Origin: Spyradosoma sp004558035
Lineage (GTDB): Bacteria; Verrucomicrobiota; Verrucomicrobiia; Opitutales; UBA953
Direction: 5' to 3'
Length of the DNA stretch: 10,906 nucleotides
Assembly (NCBI RefSeq): GCF_050314555.1
Contig: NZ_JBNPNH010000013.1
Span: 1-10,906 of the forward strand
In this document: positions 1-5,715 of the stretch, in pieces
Position numbering within the stretch: position 1 is the first letter of the stretch
Layout: each line of letters opens with the position of its first letter
Notes under the pieces: generated by a model
The model's database searches: none
Seen by the model: the letters and a program-made list of their open reading frames with translations, nothing else
Told to the model about the DNA's origin: nothing
Program-made: the position numbers and the translations under genes

Positions 1-81
1 AGCGCCCCGCCGGAGAACGGAATTGAAGTTTTCCTCCGCAGATTTTCGTCCGCATCCGCGGACAACGCGGCGTGCGAACAG

Positions 82-106
82 GAGGGTAAGCGTCTCGCTT
101 GCCCTC
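82..106. repeat. Palindromic repeat, family B, copy 1
   Basis: This is an 11-bp stem, GAGGGTAAGCG (82-92) with CGCTTGCCCTC (96-106), closed by the 3-nt loop TCT. The only imperfection is one T-G wobble (87 with 101). Its core is almost the same as the reverse complement of the hairpin at 804-830, with 21 of 22 bases matching over the GGGTAAGCG...CGCTTGCCCT core. The two are therefore inverted copies of one element. The loop is too short and there is no following T-run, so an intrinsic terminator is unlikely. Its REP-like nature is inferred from recurrence. Confidence 0.65.
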
Positions 107-234
107 TGCAGACGCGCGAAAACGAACAGGGGTTTCGGGGATTTTAAGGGATTGGATTCACTCTCGCGAAGTGTCTCGCCGGAGAACGGGAAAAATATGC
201 GCCGCCTCACGACCGAAGGCAGGTCCCCATGTTC

Positions 235-249
235 CCGCATGAAATGCGG
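235..249. repeat. Small perfect hairpin CCGCAT/ATGCGG
   Basis: This perfect 6-bp stem, CCGCAT (235-240) with ATGCGG (244-249), has a GAA loop. It is the first of six closely spaced hairpins between 235 and 468. Nothing else identifies its role. Confidence 0.4.
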
Positions 250-257
250 CACAAAAA

Positions 258-288
258 TAACCCCATGCGGCGAAACGCCGCTTGGGGC
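258..288 (-). repeat. Palindromic repeat, family C, inverted copy
   Basis: On the plus strand CCCCA-T-GCGGCG (261-272) pairs with CGCCGC-T-TGGGG (276-287) around an AAA loop, giving 11 paired bases and one T-T mismatch. Read on the minus strand it begins GCCCCAAGCG and ends CGCATGGGGTTA. The plus-strand element at 409-444 has the same ends. Conserved ends with a variable centre, in inverted orientation, are typical of dispersed palindromic elements rather than chance stems. Confidence 0.6.
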
Positions 289-306
289 AGCGAGCGCGTA
301 AAACAC

Positions 307-321
307 GCGCTTGAAAAGCGC
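307..321. repeat. Small perfect hairpin GCGCTT/AAGCGC
   Basis: This perfect 6-bp stem, GCGCTT (307-312) with AAGCGC (316-321), has a GAA loop like that of the hairpin at 235-249. It lies between the two inverted family C copies. No function can be assigned. Confidence 0.4.
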
Positions 322-375
322 AACAGCCCCGCGGGAACGGCGTGCCGTGAAAACGTCGAGCGCTTCCGGGCGGTT

Positions 376-390
376 GCGCCTTTCAGGCGC
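376..390. repeat. Small perfect hairpin GCGCC/GGCGC
   Basis: This 5-bp perfect stem, GCGCC (376-380) with GGCGC (386-390), has the loop TTTCA. It sits between the inverted family C copies and just after the GGGAACG motif at 333-339. It may be part of a larger folded RNA or may simply be another small palindrome. Confidence 0.3.
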
Positions 391-408
391 GGCGCATGTG
401 CGGGTTTT

Positions 409-444
409 GCCCCAAGCGCGCGCTTCGCGTCGCGCATGGGGTTA
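409..444 (+). repeat. Palindromic repeat, family C, direct copy
   Basis: CCCCA (410-414) and GCGCG (416-420) pair with CGCGC (431-435) and TGGGG (437-441), with one A-A mismatch in the stem and a 10-nt apical region. The element begins GCCCCAAGCG and ends CGCATGGGGTTA, exactly as the minus strand of 258-288 does. The two copies are therefore inverted relative to each other, about 120 bp apart. Confidence 0.6.
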
Positions 445-453
445 CGCTTGTTT

Positions 454-468
454 CGCCCCGTCGGGGCG
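454..468. repeat. Hairpin CGCCCC/GGGGCG
   Basis: This perfect 6-bp G/C stem, CGCCCC (454-459) with GGGGCG (463-468), has a GTC loop, flanked by TTT on the left and GTGAAA on the right. It follows family C copy 409-444 directly. There is no T-run on either side, so it is a poor fit to a rho-independent terminator. Confidence 0.4.
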
Positions 469-570
469 GTGAAAAAGCTTAAAGGGAGATTTCTTCGGGA
501 AGGATTTTCGGAGGAAGTAGACCGGTCGTCTTTCGGCAAAAATTCGCGGAATTCGTGCAATTCGTGGATT

Positions 571-719
571 CAAAAATCTGCGGAAGTCTGCGAATTCTGC
601 GGGAGAAAACTTTCTGCGGAAGGATTTCGAAAAGCGACAGGAATGTCGCTTCCCCTCTAACGCGGTTTTTCTTCGCGTTCTTTGCGTTTGAAAAAAAGCG
701 GCGTTCCCGCGAGTCTCCG
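571..719 (+). repeat. 149-bp composite repeat module, copy 1
   Basis: This block matches 849-997 at a constant offset of 278 bases. The last 121 bases (599-719 against 877-997) are identical, and the first 28 differ at four positions. In order it carries 'atctgcgg'-type quasi-repeats, a family A hairpin (632-651), a cytosine-rich run, the phrases 'cgcgttctttgcgttt' and a 7-A run, and a CGTTCCC heptamer (702-708). Similarity fades on both sides into related but diverged strings. It encodes no recognisable protein. Near-identity suggests recent duplication or gene conversion. Confidence 0.85.
632..651. repeat. Palindromic repeat, family A, copy 1
   Basis: This perfect 8-bp stem, AAGCGACA with TGTCGCTT, closes on GGAA, which fits the GNRA tetraloop pattern if transcribed. 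The same element recurs at 910-929 and, with its GCGACA/TGTCGC core intact, inside the AsmA-like gene at 1706-1725. That makes it the best-supported dispersed palindrome in the window. Confidence 0.75.
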
Positions 720-745
720 GTTCCCTGTTTCTCCGTTTCTCTGTG

Positions 746-781
746 TTAAAAGCTTAAAGGTTAAGGGTTAAAGCTTAAAGA
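746..781 (+). repeat. Short T-A-A-G-G rich repeat cluster
   Basis: The string AAAGCTTAAAG occurs at 749-759 and 770-780, separated by 'gttaagggtta', and once more at 474-484. The cluster resembles iterated TTAAAGG/TTAAGGG units and lies between the two 149-bp modules. A related low-complexity style (GGTGTAAGG, AGGGTGTAAGG) is seen at 8921-8947. Function is unknown. Slippage-generated microrepeats or part of a dispersed element are both possible. Confidence 0.55.
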
Positions 782-803
782 GGTGTTTGTGCGGGGAGAT
801 TTC

Positions 804-830
804 GCAGGGCAAGCGGGACGCTTACCCTGC
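804..830. repeat. Palindromic repeat, family B, copy 2 (inverted)
   Basis: GCAGGGCAAGCG (804-815) pairs with CGCTTACCCTGC (819-830) around a GGA loop, a 12-bp stem with one C-A mismatch. On the minus strand it reads GGGTAAGCG, TCC, CGCTTGCCCT, one base away from the plus-strand element at 82-106. It lies in the spacer between the two 149-bp modules. Confidence 0.65.
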
Positions 831-848
831 TGTGAAATTCGCGGTTCC

Positions 849-997
849 CAAAAATCTGCGGGAATCTGCGAAATCCGCGGGAGAAAACTTTCTGCGGAAG
901 GATTTCGAAAAGCGACAGGAATGTCGCTTCCCCTCTAACGCGGTTTTTCTTCGCGTTCTTTGCGTTTGAAAAAAAGCGGCGTTCCCGCGAGTCTCCG
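849..997 (+). repeat. 149-bp composite repeat module, copy 2
   Basis: This is the second copy of the module at 571-719, in direct orientation. Positions 877-997 are identical to 599-719, including the family A hairpin (910-929), the 7-A run and the CGTTCCC heptamer (980-986). It ends about 100 bases before the AsmA-like start codon, followed by more 'tctccgtt' strings. Recombination between the two copies would delete 278 bp. Confidence 0.85.
910..929. repeat. Palindromic repeat, family A, copy 2
   Basis: This is the same 8-bp stem and GGAA tetraloop as at 632-651, inside the second 149-bp module. It is followed by the same TCCCC tract and TAA. Confidence 0.75.
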
Positions 998-1084
998 TTT
1001 CTTCGTTTCTCCGTTCTTCTGTGTTTTTTTGAAGATGCGGCGGAGCTTCGGCGGGCGGGCGTGAAAATCCTCGAAAATCCGTGC

Positions 1085-1090
1085 GGAAAG
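1085..1090 (+). promoter_or_regulatory. Shine-Dalgarno-like GGAAAG before the AsmA-like gene
   Basis: GGAAAG lies 4 nt before the ATG at 1095 and favours that start. A second in-frame ATG at 1110 would give a protein beginning MKAEKK, which is also a normal cytoplasmic head for a signal anchor. The first start is chosen because of the purine-rich site, but the evidence is modest. Confidence 0.4.
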
Positions 1091-1094
1091 ACGC

Positions 1095-4070
1095 ATGATT
1101 GCGCTCACGATGAAGGCAGAAAAAAAGTCCGTCCGCTTCGCGCGCCTCCGCAAGGTTCTGCGCGTTTCGCTGTCGGCGCTTTTTTTCGTGCAGGCGGCGG
1201 CGCTGTATCTGGCGCGCACGGAGGTGGAGCTTCCGGATTTCGTCTGCGGCTCGCTCGCGGAAAAGCTCGCTCCCGCGGGAACGCGTCTCTCGATCGGCGG
1301 CGCGTCGCTGCATCGGCTGACGTTTCTGAAGCTGCGCGACGTCGCGCTTTCGGGCGCGTCGGGCGCGGAAACGCTCGCGTCCGCGCGCTTCGTCGGCGCC
1401 CATTTCAACTGGAAGAATTTCGCCGCGCCGGGCAGAAACGCGCAGACGTTCTTCTGCGACGGCGTCGAAATCCGCTGTCCGGCGAGCCGTTCGCGGACGG
1501 GGAAGCCGGAGATCGTGCTCGACCGCGCCAGCGTCGAGGCGGCGTTTTCCTTCGGCGAAATCCGCGTGCGCGAGGCGCGCGCGCGCGTCGCCGGCGTTCC
1601 CGTGAGCGCGGCGGGCGCGTTCCCGCTGACGTTGCTGATTGCGGGCGGGCGCGACGCGGACGACGAGGCGGCGGGAACGGCGGCGAACGTCGCGGGGGCT
1701 TCGGGAAGCGACAGGAATGTCGCCTCTCCCCTCGACAGGAACGTCGCCTCTCCCCTCGACGGGAACGGCGCGTCTCCGCTCGCCGCGTTTTACGCGTTCG
1801 CGGGCGCGCTTTCCGAAGCCGGGCGGCGGCAGAAGGATTTCCGCGAGCTCGAAGGGCTTTCCCTGCGCGTCGAATTCGGACCCGCCGAGACGGAAGGCGC
1901 ACTCGCCGTTTCCGCGGAGCTTTTCTGCGACCGTCTGCGGCGCGACGAGCTGCGGCTCGCGCTCGACGACGTGCGCGCCTCGGGCGAGATTCACTTCTTC
2001 CCGGCGACGCGCGAAATCGTCGCGGCAACGCCGCTGCGCGCTTCCGCGGGAACGCTGCGCTGCCGCGTCGGCGAAGGGCTTTTCGAGGGCTGGACGCTGG
2101 CGGCGCGGGGCGTGCGCGCGGAAGCCGATCCGGCGCCGGACGCGCTCGGCGCGCCCCGGAGCGTGCGCGTCTCCGCCGAAAAAATCGACGCGTCGAATTT
2201 TCTTCAGGGCGACTTCGCCTTCGCGGGAACGGCGGCGGAAGCGCGTTCCGCGGACTGGCGGACGGCGGGAACGCTGCGGCTCTTCACCGAAATCTTCGGC
2301 ACGGAAATCGACGCGCGCGTCGCGCACGACGCGTCGGGAACGCGCGCGCGGGCGGAGATTCTGCCGGATTTCCCGCGCCTGCTCCGCGTGCCGCAGATCG
2401 CGGCGGCGCTGCCGGAAGACGCCAAAAAGCTCGCGTTCTTCGAGCGTCCGCGCGTGCGCGCCGAAGCCGATTTCGCGCCCGGCTTCGCGTTCCGCGAGGC
2501 GCGCTGGGACGTCCGTTCCGGCCCCGCGACGTGGCGCATGGTGCGCGCGCGCGGGCTGCGCTGCGAAGGCGCCGTCACGCCGGAGGCGCTCCGCATCGCG
2601 CTCGCGCAGGTTTCGGGCGAAAACTACTGCGCGAACGCGCGCGTCTTCGTCGAATTCGGCGGCGAAAAAAAATACCGCGTGAGCGCGTTCGGCTCGATCG
2701 CGAATCCGGAGGCGCTCGACGACTATCTCGGCTGGTTCTGGTGGCGCATCTGGAAGAATCTTTCGCTCGCGCCCGCGCCGCGCGCGCCCCGCGCGGACGT
2801 GGACGTGCACGGCACGTGGGATCCGGCTTCGCGCTGGGAATACGTTTACGGCTCGATCGCGGGCGAAAACGCGGTCGGCGGCGGCGTGCTCGTGGACAAG
2901 GCGCGGCTGCGCGTCGTCGAGGAGCCGGCGTTCATCGCCGCGTTCGACATGGGCTTCGAGCGCGGCGGGAACAGCGTCGCGGGAACGCTCCAGTGGCACT
3001 ACGCGTTCGAGCCCGAGTATCATTACCGCGATTTCCGCTTCGCGTTTTCGGGAACGATGCCGCCGGGCGACGTCTTCCGCATCGTCGGCGAGGGGCTTCC
3101 GGAAGCCTTCGACGGCGTGCTCGAGCGCGAGGGCGCGGGCACGGCGGACGTTTCCGGCTTCTTCAGCGGCGACGAGAAATTTTATCCCGAGCCGCGCCAG
3201 CTCGTCGCGGTGAACGTGCGCGCCGCGCCGGGGCCGTTCCGTTTTCTGGGAATCGAAGGCGCGGATTTCCGCGGCAAAATCGGCTACGACAGCGGCGCCG
3301 TGAGCGTCTCTCCGTTCTCCGCGAAGTGCGGCGACGGCGTCGTCTCCGGCGGCATTTTCGTGCGCTTTCCCGAAGAGGAGATCCGCGCCGAGGGCACGCG
3401 CGTCGATCTCGATCTGAAGCTGGCGGACGTCGAGACCGCGCGGCTGCGCGACGCGCTGAAGAATCTCGTTCCCGAGGAAAAGAAGACGCCCGAGACGAAG
3501 CGGCGGGAAGGCGACGACGCCGCGGGCGGGAACGCGGAAAAAATCGCGGCGGCGGCGGAGAAGAAAAACGCGCCCGGCGGCGAGGCTTCGCGGATCGACG
3601 CGACGTTCCGCGGCGGGCTGACGCTGCCGGAAGTTTCGACGCTTGACGCCTCGGGGCGTTTTTCTCTGCGCGATCCCGCGCTCTACGAGCTGCAGATCTT
3701 CGGCGGCTTTTCGCGTTTTCTCCAGATGGTGAAGATCCCGTTCACGTCGTTCGAGTTCACGGAGGCGTCCGCCGACTACGCGATTTCGGGCGGGCGGGTG
3801 ATGCTGCCGAACCTGCGCATCTTCGGCGAAACCGGCGCGATCGACGCGGACGTGGAATACGAGCTCGACGGCGGGAAAATCCGCGGCGACGCCGTCTTCA
3901 GAAACCGCCGCTTCACGAACATTCCGTTGATCGGAACCGTCATCGACTGGGCGTCGGAATCGACGACGCTCGTGCCGATCGAGCTTTCGGGAACGCTCGA
4001 CGACGTCGCCTGGAAGCTGCGTCCGTTCGGGAATTTCCTCAAGAAGGCGATGCCCGCCGACGGGAAATGA
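1095..4070 (+). CDS. AsmA-like envelope protein with N-terminal membrane anchor
   Basis: This 991-residue protein has a basic N-terminus (residues 7-23, KAEKK...RKVLR) followed by one hydrophobic segment at about 24-40. It therefore looks anchored in the inner membrane with the bulk in the periplasm. The body alternates short beta-type stretches. The last ~130 residues carry the pattern typical of AsmA/YhdP-like C-termini: a strand-rich segment with MLPNLRIFGETGAIDADVEY, then IPLIGTVIDW and IELSGTLDDVAWKLRPF. Such proteins are linked to outer-membrane lipid transport or assembly, and the exact role here is not known. A charged, low-complexity linker (about 790-835, rich in E, K and A) precedes the C-terminal part. 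Residues 206-229 are an in-frame repeat, (D-x-N-x-A-S-P-L)x3, derived from an intergenic hairpin. It ends 73 bp before murD, which it probably does not serve directly. Family assignment is by pattern; a profile search would settle it. Confidence 0.75.
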   Translation: MIALTMKAEKKSVRFARLRKVLRVSLSALFFVQAAALYLARTEVELPDFVCGSLAEKLAPAGTRLSIGGASLHRLTFLKLRDVALSGASGAETLASARFVGAHFNWKNFAAPGRNAQTFFCDGVEIRCPASRSRTGKPEIVLDRASVEAAFSFGEIRVREARARVAGVPVSAAGAFPLTLLIAGGRDADDEAAGTAANVAGASGSDRNVASPLDRNVASPLDGNGASPLAAFYAFAGALSEAGRRQKDFRELEGLSLRVEFGPAETEGALAVSAELFCDRLRRDELRLALDDVRASGEIHFFPATREIVAATPLRASAGTLRCRVGEGLFEGWTLAARGVRAEADPAPDALGAPRSVRVSAEKIDASNFLQGDFAFAGTAAEARSADWRTAGTLRLFTEIFGTEIDARVAHDASGTRARAEILPDFPRLLRVPQIAAALPEDAKKLAFFERPRVRAEADFAPGFAFREARWDVRSGPATWRMVRARGLRCEGAVTPEALRIALAQVSGENYCANARVFVEFGGEKKYRVSAFGSIANPEALDDYLGWFWWRIWKNLSLAPAPRAPRADVDVHGTWDPASRWEYVYGSIAGENAVGGGVLVDKARLRVVEEPAFIAAFDMGFERGGNSVAGTLQWHYAFEPEYHYRDFRFAFSGTMPPGDVFRIVGEGLPEAFDGVLEREGAGTADVSGFFSGDEKFYPEPRQLVAVNVRAAPGPFRFLGIEGADFRGKIGYDSGAVSVSPFSAKCGDGVVSGGIFVRFPEEEIRAEGTRVDLDLKLADVETARLRDALKNLVPEEKKTPETKRREGDDAAGGNAEKIAAAAEKKNAPGGEASRIDATFRGGLTLPEVSTLDASGRFSLRDPALYELQIFGGFSRFLQMVKIPFTSFEFTEASADYAISGGRVMLPNLRIFGETGAIDADVEYELDGGKIRGDAVFRNRRFTNIPLIGTVIDWASESTTLVPIELSGTLDDVAWKLRPFGNFLKKAMPADGK
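1706..1781 (+). repeat. Family A palindrome inserted in frame and expanded into three 24-nt units
   Basis: Positions 1706-1723 repeat the intergenic family A sequence: AAGCGACA, GGAA, TGTCGC, with the matching preceding 'ttcg'. The sequence then continues as three tandem 24-nt units at 1710-1733, 1734-1757 and 1758-1781. Unit 2 differs from unit 1 by one base and unit 3 is more diverged. Because 24 is a multiple of three, the frame stays open and encodes DRNVASPL, DRNVASPL, DGNGASPL. The insert sits in an Ala/Gly-rich stretch likely to be a flexible loop. Confidence 0.8.
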
Positions 4071-4101
4071 GCGGCGGCGCGGCGCGACAGGAGAATTCCG
4101 A

Positions 4102-4114
4102 AAACGGTCCGTTT
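4102..4114. promoter_or_regulatory. 13-bp dyad upstream of murD
   Basis: AAACGG-T-CCGTTT is a perfect odd-length dyad in the 73-bp gap between the AsmA-like gene and murD. It is followed by a TCAACG direct repeat (4118-4123 and 4125-4130). It could be an operator, but the hairpin would be weak and chance is possible. No convincing -35/-10 pair is visible. Confidence 0.2.
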
Positions 4115-4131
4115 CATTCAACGCTCAACGA

Positions 4132-4143
4132 TTTTTCTTTCTC
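4132..4143 (+). promoter_or_regulatory. 12-nt pyrimidine tract abutting the murD start (no Shine-Dalgarno)
   Basis: TTTTTCTTTCTC runs without a purine directly into the ATG at 4144, and no GGAGG-like site precedes it. Pyrimidine-rich leaders can be bound by ribosomal protein S1, so initiation here may be independent of anti-Shine-Dalgarno pairing. The start itself is well supported, because the protein's Rossmann segment (VAVFGAGVSGNAVA) begins about 14 residues in, as expected for MurD. Confidence 0.45.
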
Positions 4144-5583
4144 ATGATTCTTCCCAAAATTCTGGAAAACAAAGTCCGCCGCCCGGTCGCCGTCTTCGGC
4201 GCGGGCGTCAGCGGGAACGCCGTCGCGCGCTTTCTCGCGGAACAGGGCGTTCCCGCGACGATCTACGACAGATCCGGCGTCGGCGGCGCGCGCGAAAACT
4301 TCACGCCCGAGGACGCGGAGGCGCACGATCTCGTCGTCCACAGCCCGGGCTTTCCGCTCGCGCACCCGTGGATGCGCCTCGCGCGCAACGCGGGCGCGCT
4401 CTGCCTGACGGAGGCGGATTTCGCGGCGCTCTTCTGGCAGGCGTCCTCCGCGCCGGCGAAGCTGCTCGACGGCGAGGACGCGGCGGCGTTCATGGCGCGT
4501 CTTTCGAGCCGGCTCAACCTCACCGCCGTCACGGGAACGAACGGCAAGACGACGCTGACGGAATTTCTCTGCTTCGCTCACCGCAAGGCGGGGCGCGTCT
4601 CCGTCGCCGTCGGCAACAACGGGATTCCGATGACGTCGATGCTTTTTTCGGAGATGCCGAGCATCGCGCATCCGATCTGCGAAATCAGCTCGTTCCAGGC
4701 GGAATGCCTGCGCTATTTTTCGCCGCGTTCCGTGCTTTGGACGAATTTCGACGAAGACCACATCGACCGCCACGGCTCGCGGGAGAACTATTTCCGCGCG
4801 AAATTCCGCCTCGTCGAGCAGCAGAGCAACCTGCGCGCGCTGCTCGGCGATTTCGCGCGGGATTCGGAGGAGGCGCGGCGGATTCTCGCGGACCGCGTCT
4901 GCGTCGTCGGCGAATCGGTCGCGGCGGCGGCTCGGGAATTCGGCGTCGCGCTGCCGGACTTCGTGCAGGTCGCGACGCGCGAGGAAGTGCGCGGGCTCGT
5001 TCCCGAGGGCAGCATTTTCGAGACGTTCCCGCAGCGGGAGAATTACGCGCTCGCGCGGCGGTTCTGGCTCGCGCGCGGCTTCCCGCTGAAGGAGCTCGAG
5101 GACGCCGCGCGCGCGTTCTCGCCGAAGGAGCACCGCCTCGCGCTGAGCGCCGCCGTCGAGACGCCCGCGGGAACGCGCGTCGAGTTCTGGGACGACTCCA
5201 AGGGCACGAATTTCCACGCCGTCTATGCCGCGCTCGAGACGTTCCCGGACGCGCCGATCTTCTGGGTCGGCGGCGGGCTGGGCAAGGGCGGCGACACGGA
5301 GGCGTTCTGCCGCCGGCTCGCGGCGCGCGTCTCCGCGGCGTTTCTCATCGGCGAAACGGCGCCCGCGCTCGCCGCGGGCTTCGCGGGGACGGGCGTCCCC
5401 GTTCAGGTCTTCGAAAACCTCGGCGCGAGCGTGAACGCCGCCTTCAAGGCCGCGCGGAACGCGGGAACGCCGCGCGCCGTCGTGCTCTTCAGCCCGGGCT
5501 TCGCGAGCTTCGACATGTTCAAGAGCTACGCGGACCGCGGGCGGCAGTTCAACCGCATCGCGGAGGAGCTGGCGGGCGCGTGA
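4144..5583 (+). CDS. murD: UDP-N-acetylmuramoylalanine--D-glutamate ligase
   Basis: MurD is the cytoplasmic, ATP-dependent ligase that adds D-glutamate to UDP-MurNAc-L-alanine in peptidoglycan precursor synthesis. The 479-residue protein has three expected domains. The N-terminal UDP-substrate fold carries FGAGVSGNA (18-26). The central ATPase carries P-loop TGTNGKTT (130-137), CEISSFQ (179-185) and NFDEDHIDRHG (201-211). K220 in YFRAKFRL fits the lysine that is carbamylated in the family. The C-terminal ligase domain has EHR (329-331), DDSKGTN (350-356), GGGLGKGGD (376-384) and SPGFASFDMFKSYADRG (450-466). Length is slightly above the ~440 of E. coli, partly from extra sequence around 98-122. 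It is the first of four same-strand cell-wall genes. No catalytic motif is missing, so it should be active. Confidence 0.97.
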   Translation: MILPKILENKVRRPVAVFGAGVSGNAVARFLAEQGVPATIYDRSGVGGARENFTPEDAEAHDLVVHSPGFPLAHPWMRLARNAGALCLTEADFAALFWQASSAPAKLLDGEDAAAFMARLSSRLNLTAVTGTNGKTTLTEFLCFAHRKAGRVSVAVGNNGIPMTSMLFSEMPSIAHPICEISSFQAECLRYFSPRSVLWTNFDEDHIDRHGSRENYFRAKFRLVEQQSNLRALLGDFARDSEEARRILADRVCVVGESVAAAAREFGVALPDFVQVATREEVRGLVPEGSIFETFPQRENYALARRFWLARGFPLKELEDAARAFSPKEHRLALSAAVETPAGTRVEFWDDSKGTNFHAVYAALETFPDAPIFWVGGGLGKGGDTEAFCRRLAARVSAAFLIGETAPALAAGFAGTGVPVQVFENLGASVNAAFKAARNAGTPRAVVLFSPGFASFDMFKSYADRGRQFNRIAEELAGA

Positions 5584-5715
5584 GGGCGCGCGTCCGCGCA
5601 TTTCTCCGCATTCGCGTGAAAAAAGTTTCGACAAACGGGAAAACAATCACAAAATTTCCGGCATCGTTTCAGGTATTTTCCGCAACAGCACAAATCAGAG
5701 ATTCTTAGAAAAAAC
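5584..5715 (+). promoter_or_regulatory. AT-rich leader between murD and the LysM gene
   Basis: This 132-bp gap is the longest inside the cell-wall segment. From about 5617 on it is clearly richer in A and T than the flanking genes, so it may hold a promoter or 5' leader for the LysM-ftsW-murG block. A TTCGACA (5627-5633) resembles a -35 box but no well-spaced -10 follows. A 5-bp hairpin GCGCG/CGCGC just after murD is too weak to call a terminator. The start codon at 5716 follows AGAAAAAAC and has no Shine-Dalgarno site. Confidence 0.3.

Larger units (their letters stand above)
1..1094. other. Gene-free intergenic mosaic of palindromes and repeats
   Basis: I find no believable gene in this kilobase. 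The open frames here read through hairpins and repeats, give arginine-, serine- or phenylalanine-rich peptides without recognisable domains, and lack good ribosome binding sites. The content is repetitive. There are palindromes at 48-63, 82-106, 235-249, 258-288, 307-321, 376-390, 409-444, 454-468, 632-651, 804-830 and 910-929. A 149-bp module occurs twice, short AAGCTTAAAG repeats occur three times, and quasi-periodic strings vary on 'atctgcgg', 'attcgtgg', 'ttgcgtt' and 'tctccgttt'. A 13-bp string CGCCGGAGAACGG occurs at 8-20 and 177-189. The promoter of the downstream AsmA-like gene presumably lies near the 3' end, but no clear -35/-10 pair is visible. Confidence 0.8.

Noticed and set aside
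200..490. A known housekeeping RNA (tmRNA, RNase P RNA, SRP RNA, 6S RNA) or tRNA
   Set aside because: The region is rich in hairpins, but I cannot find the conserved sequences of these RNAs or a tRNA T-loop. The inverted family C copies favour repeat elements.
229..660. A possible 143-residue protein in the upstream intergenic region
   Set aside because: The frame reads straight through several hairpins and the first repeat module, has no ribosome binding site and no recognisable domain, and its 3' part is repeated non-coding DNA.
571..997. A CRISPR-like array or transposon ends
   Set aside because: There are only two copies, of 149 bp with a 129-bp spacer, in direct orientation. There are no short regular repeats, cas genes, transposase, or terminal inverted repeats bounding a gene.
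4089..4093. AGGAG between the AsmA-like gene and murD as a ribosome binding site
   Set aside because: No start codon lies within a usable distance. The murD ATG is about 50 nt downstream and has a pyrimidine leader instead.
822..4121. An open minus-strand frame of about 1,100 codons opposite the AsmA-like gene
   Set aside because: It runs antisense to a gene with a signal anchor and AsmA-type C-terminus. Its product is Arg/Ala/Glu-rich with no domains and extends into the intergenic repeats. It is a by-product of G+C-rich codon use.
4114..5646. A 510-codon minus-strand frame opposite murD
   Set aside because: MurD on the other strand has every family motif. The antisense product is a low-complexity Arg-rich string.
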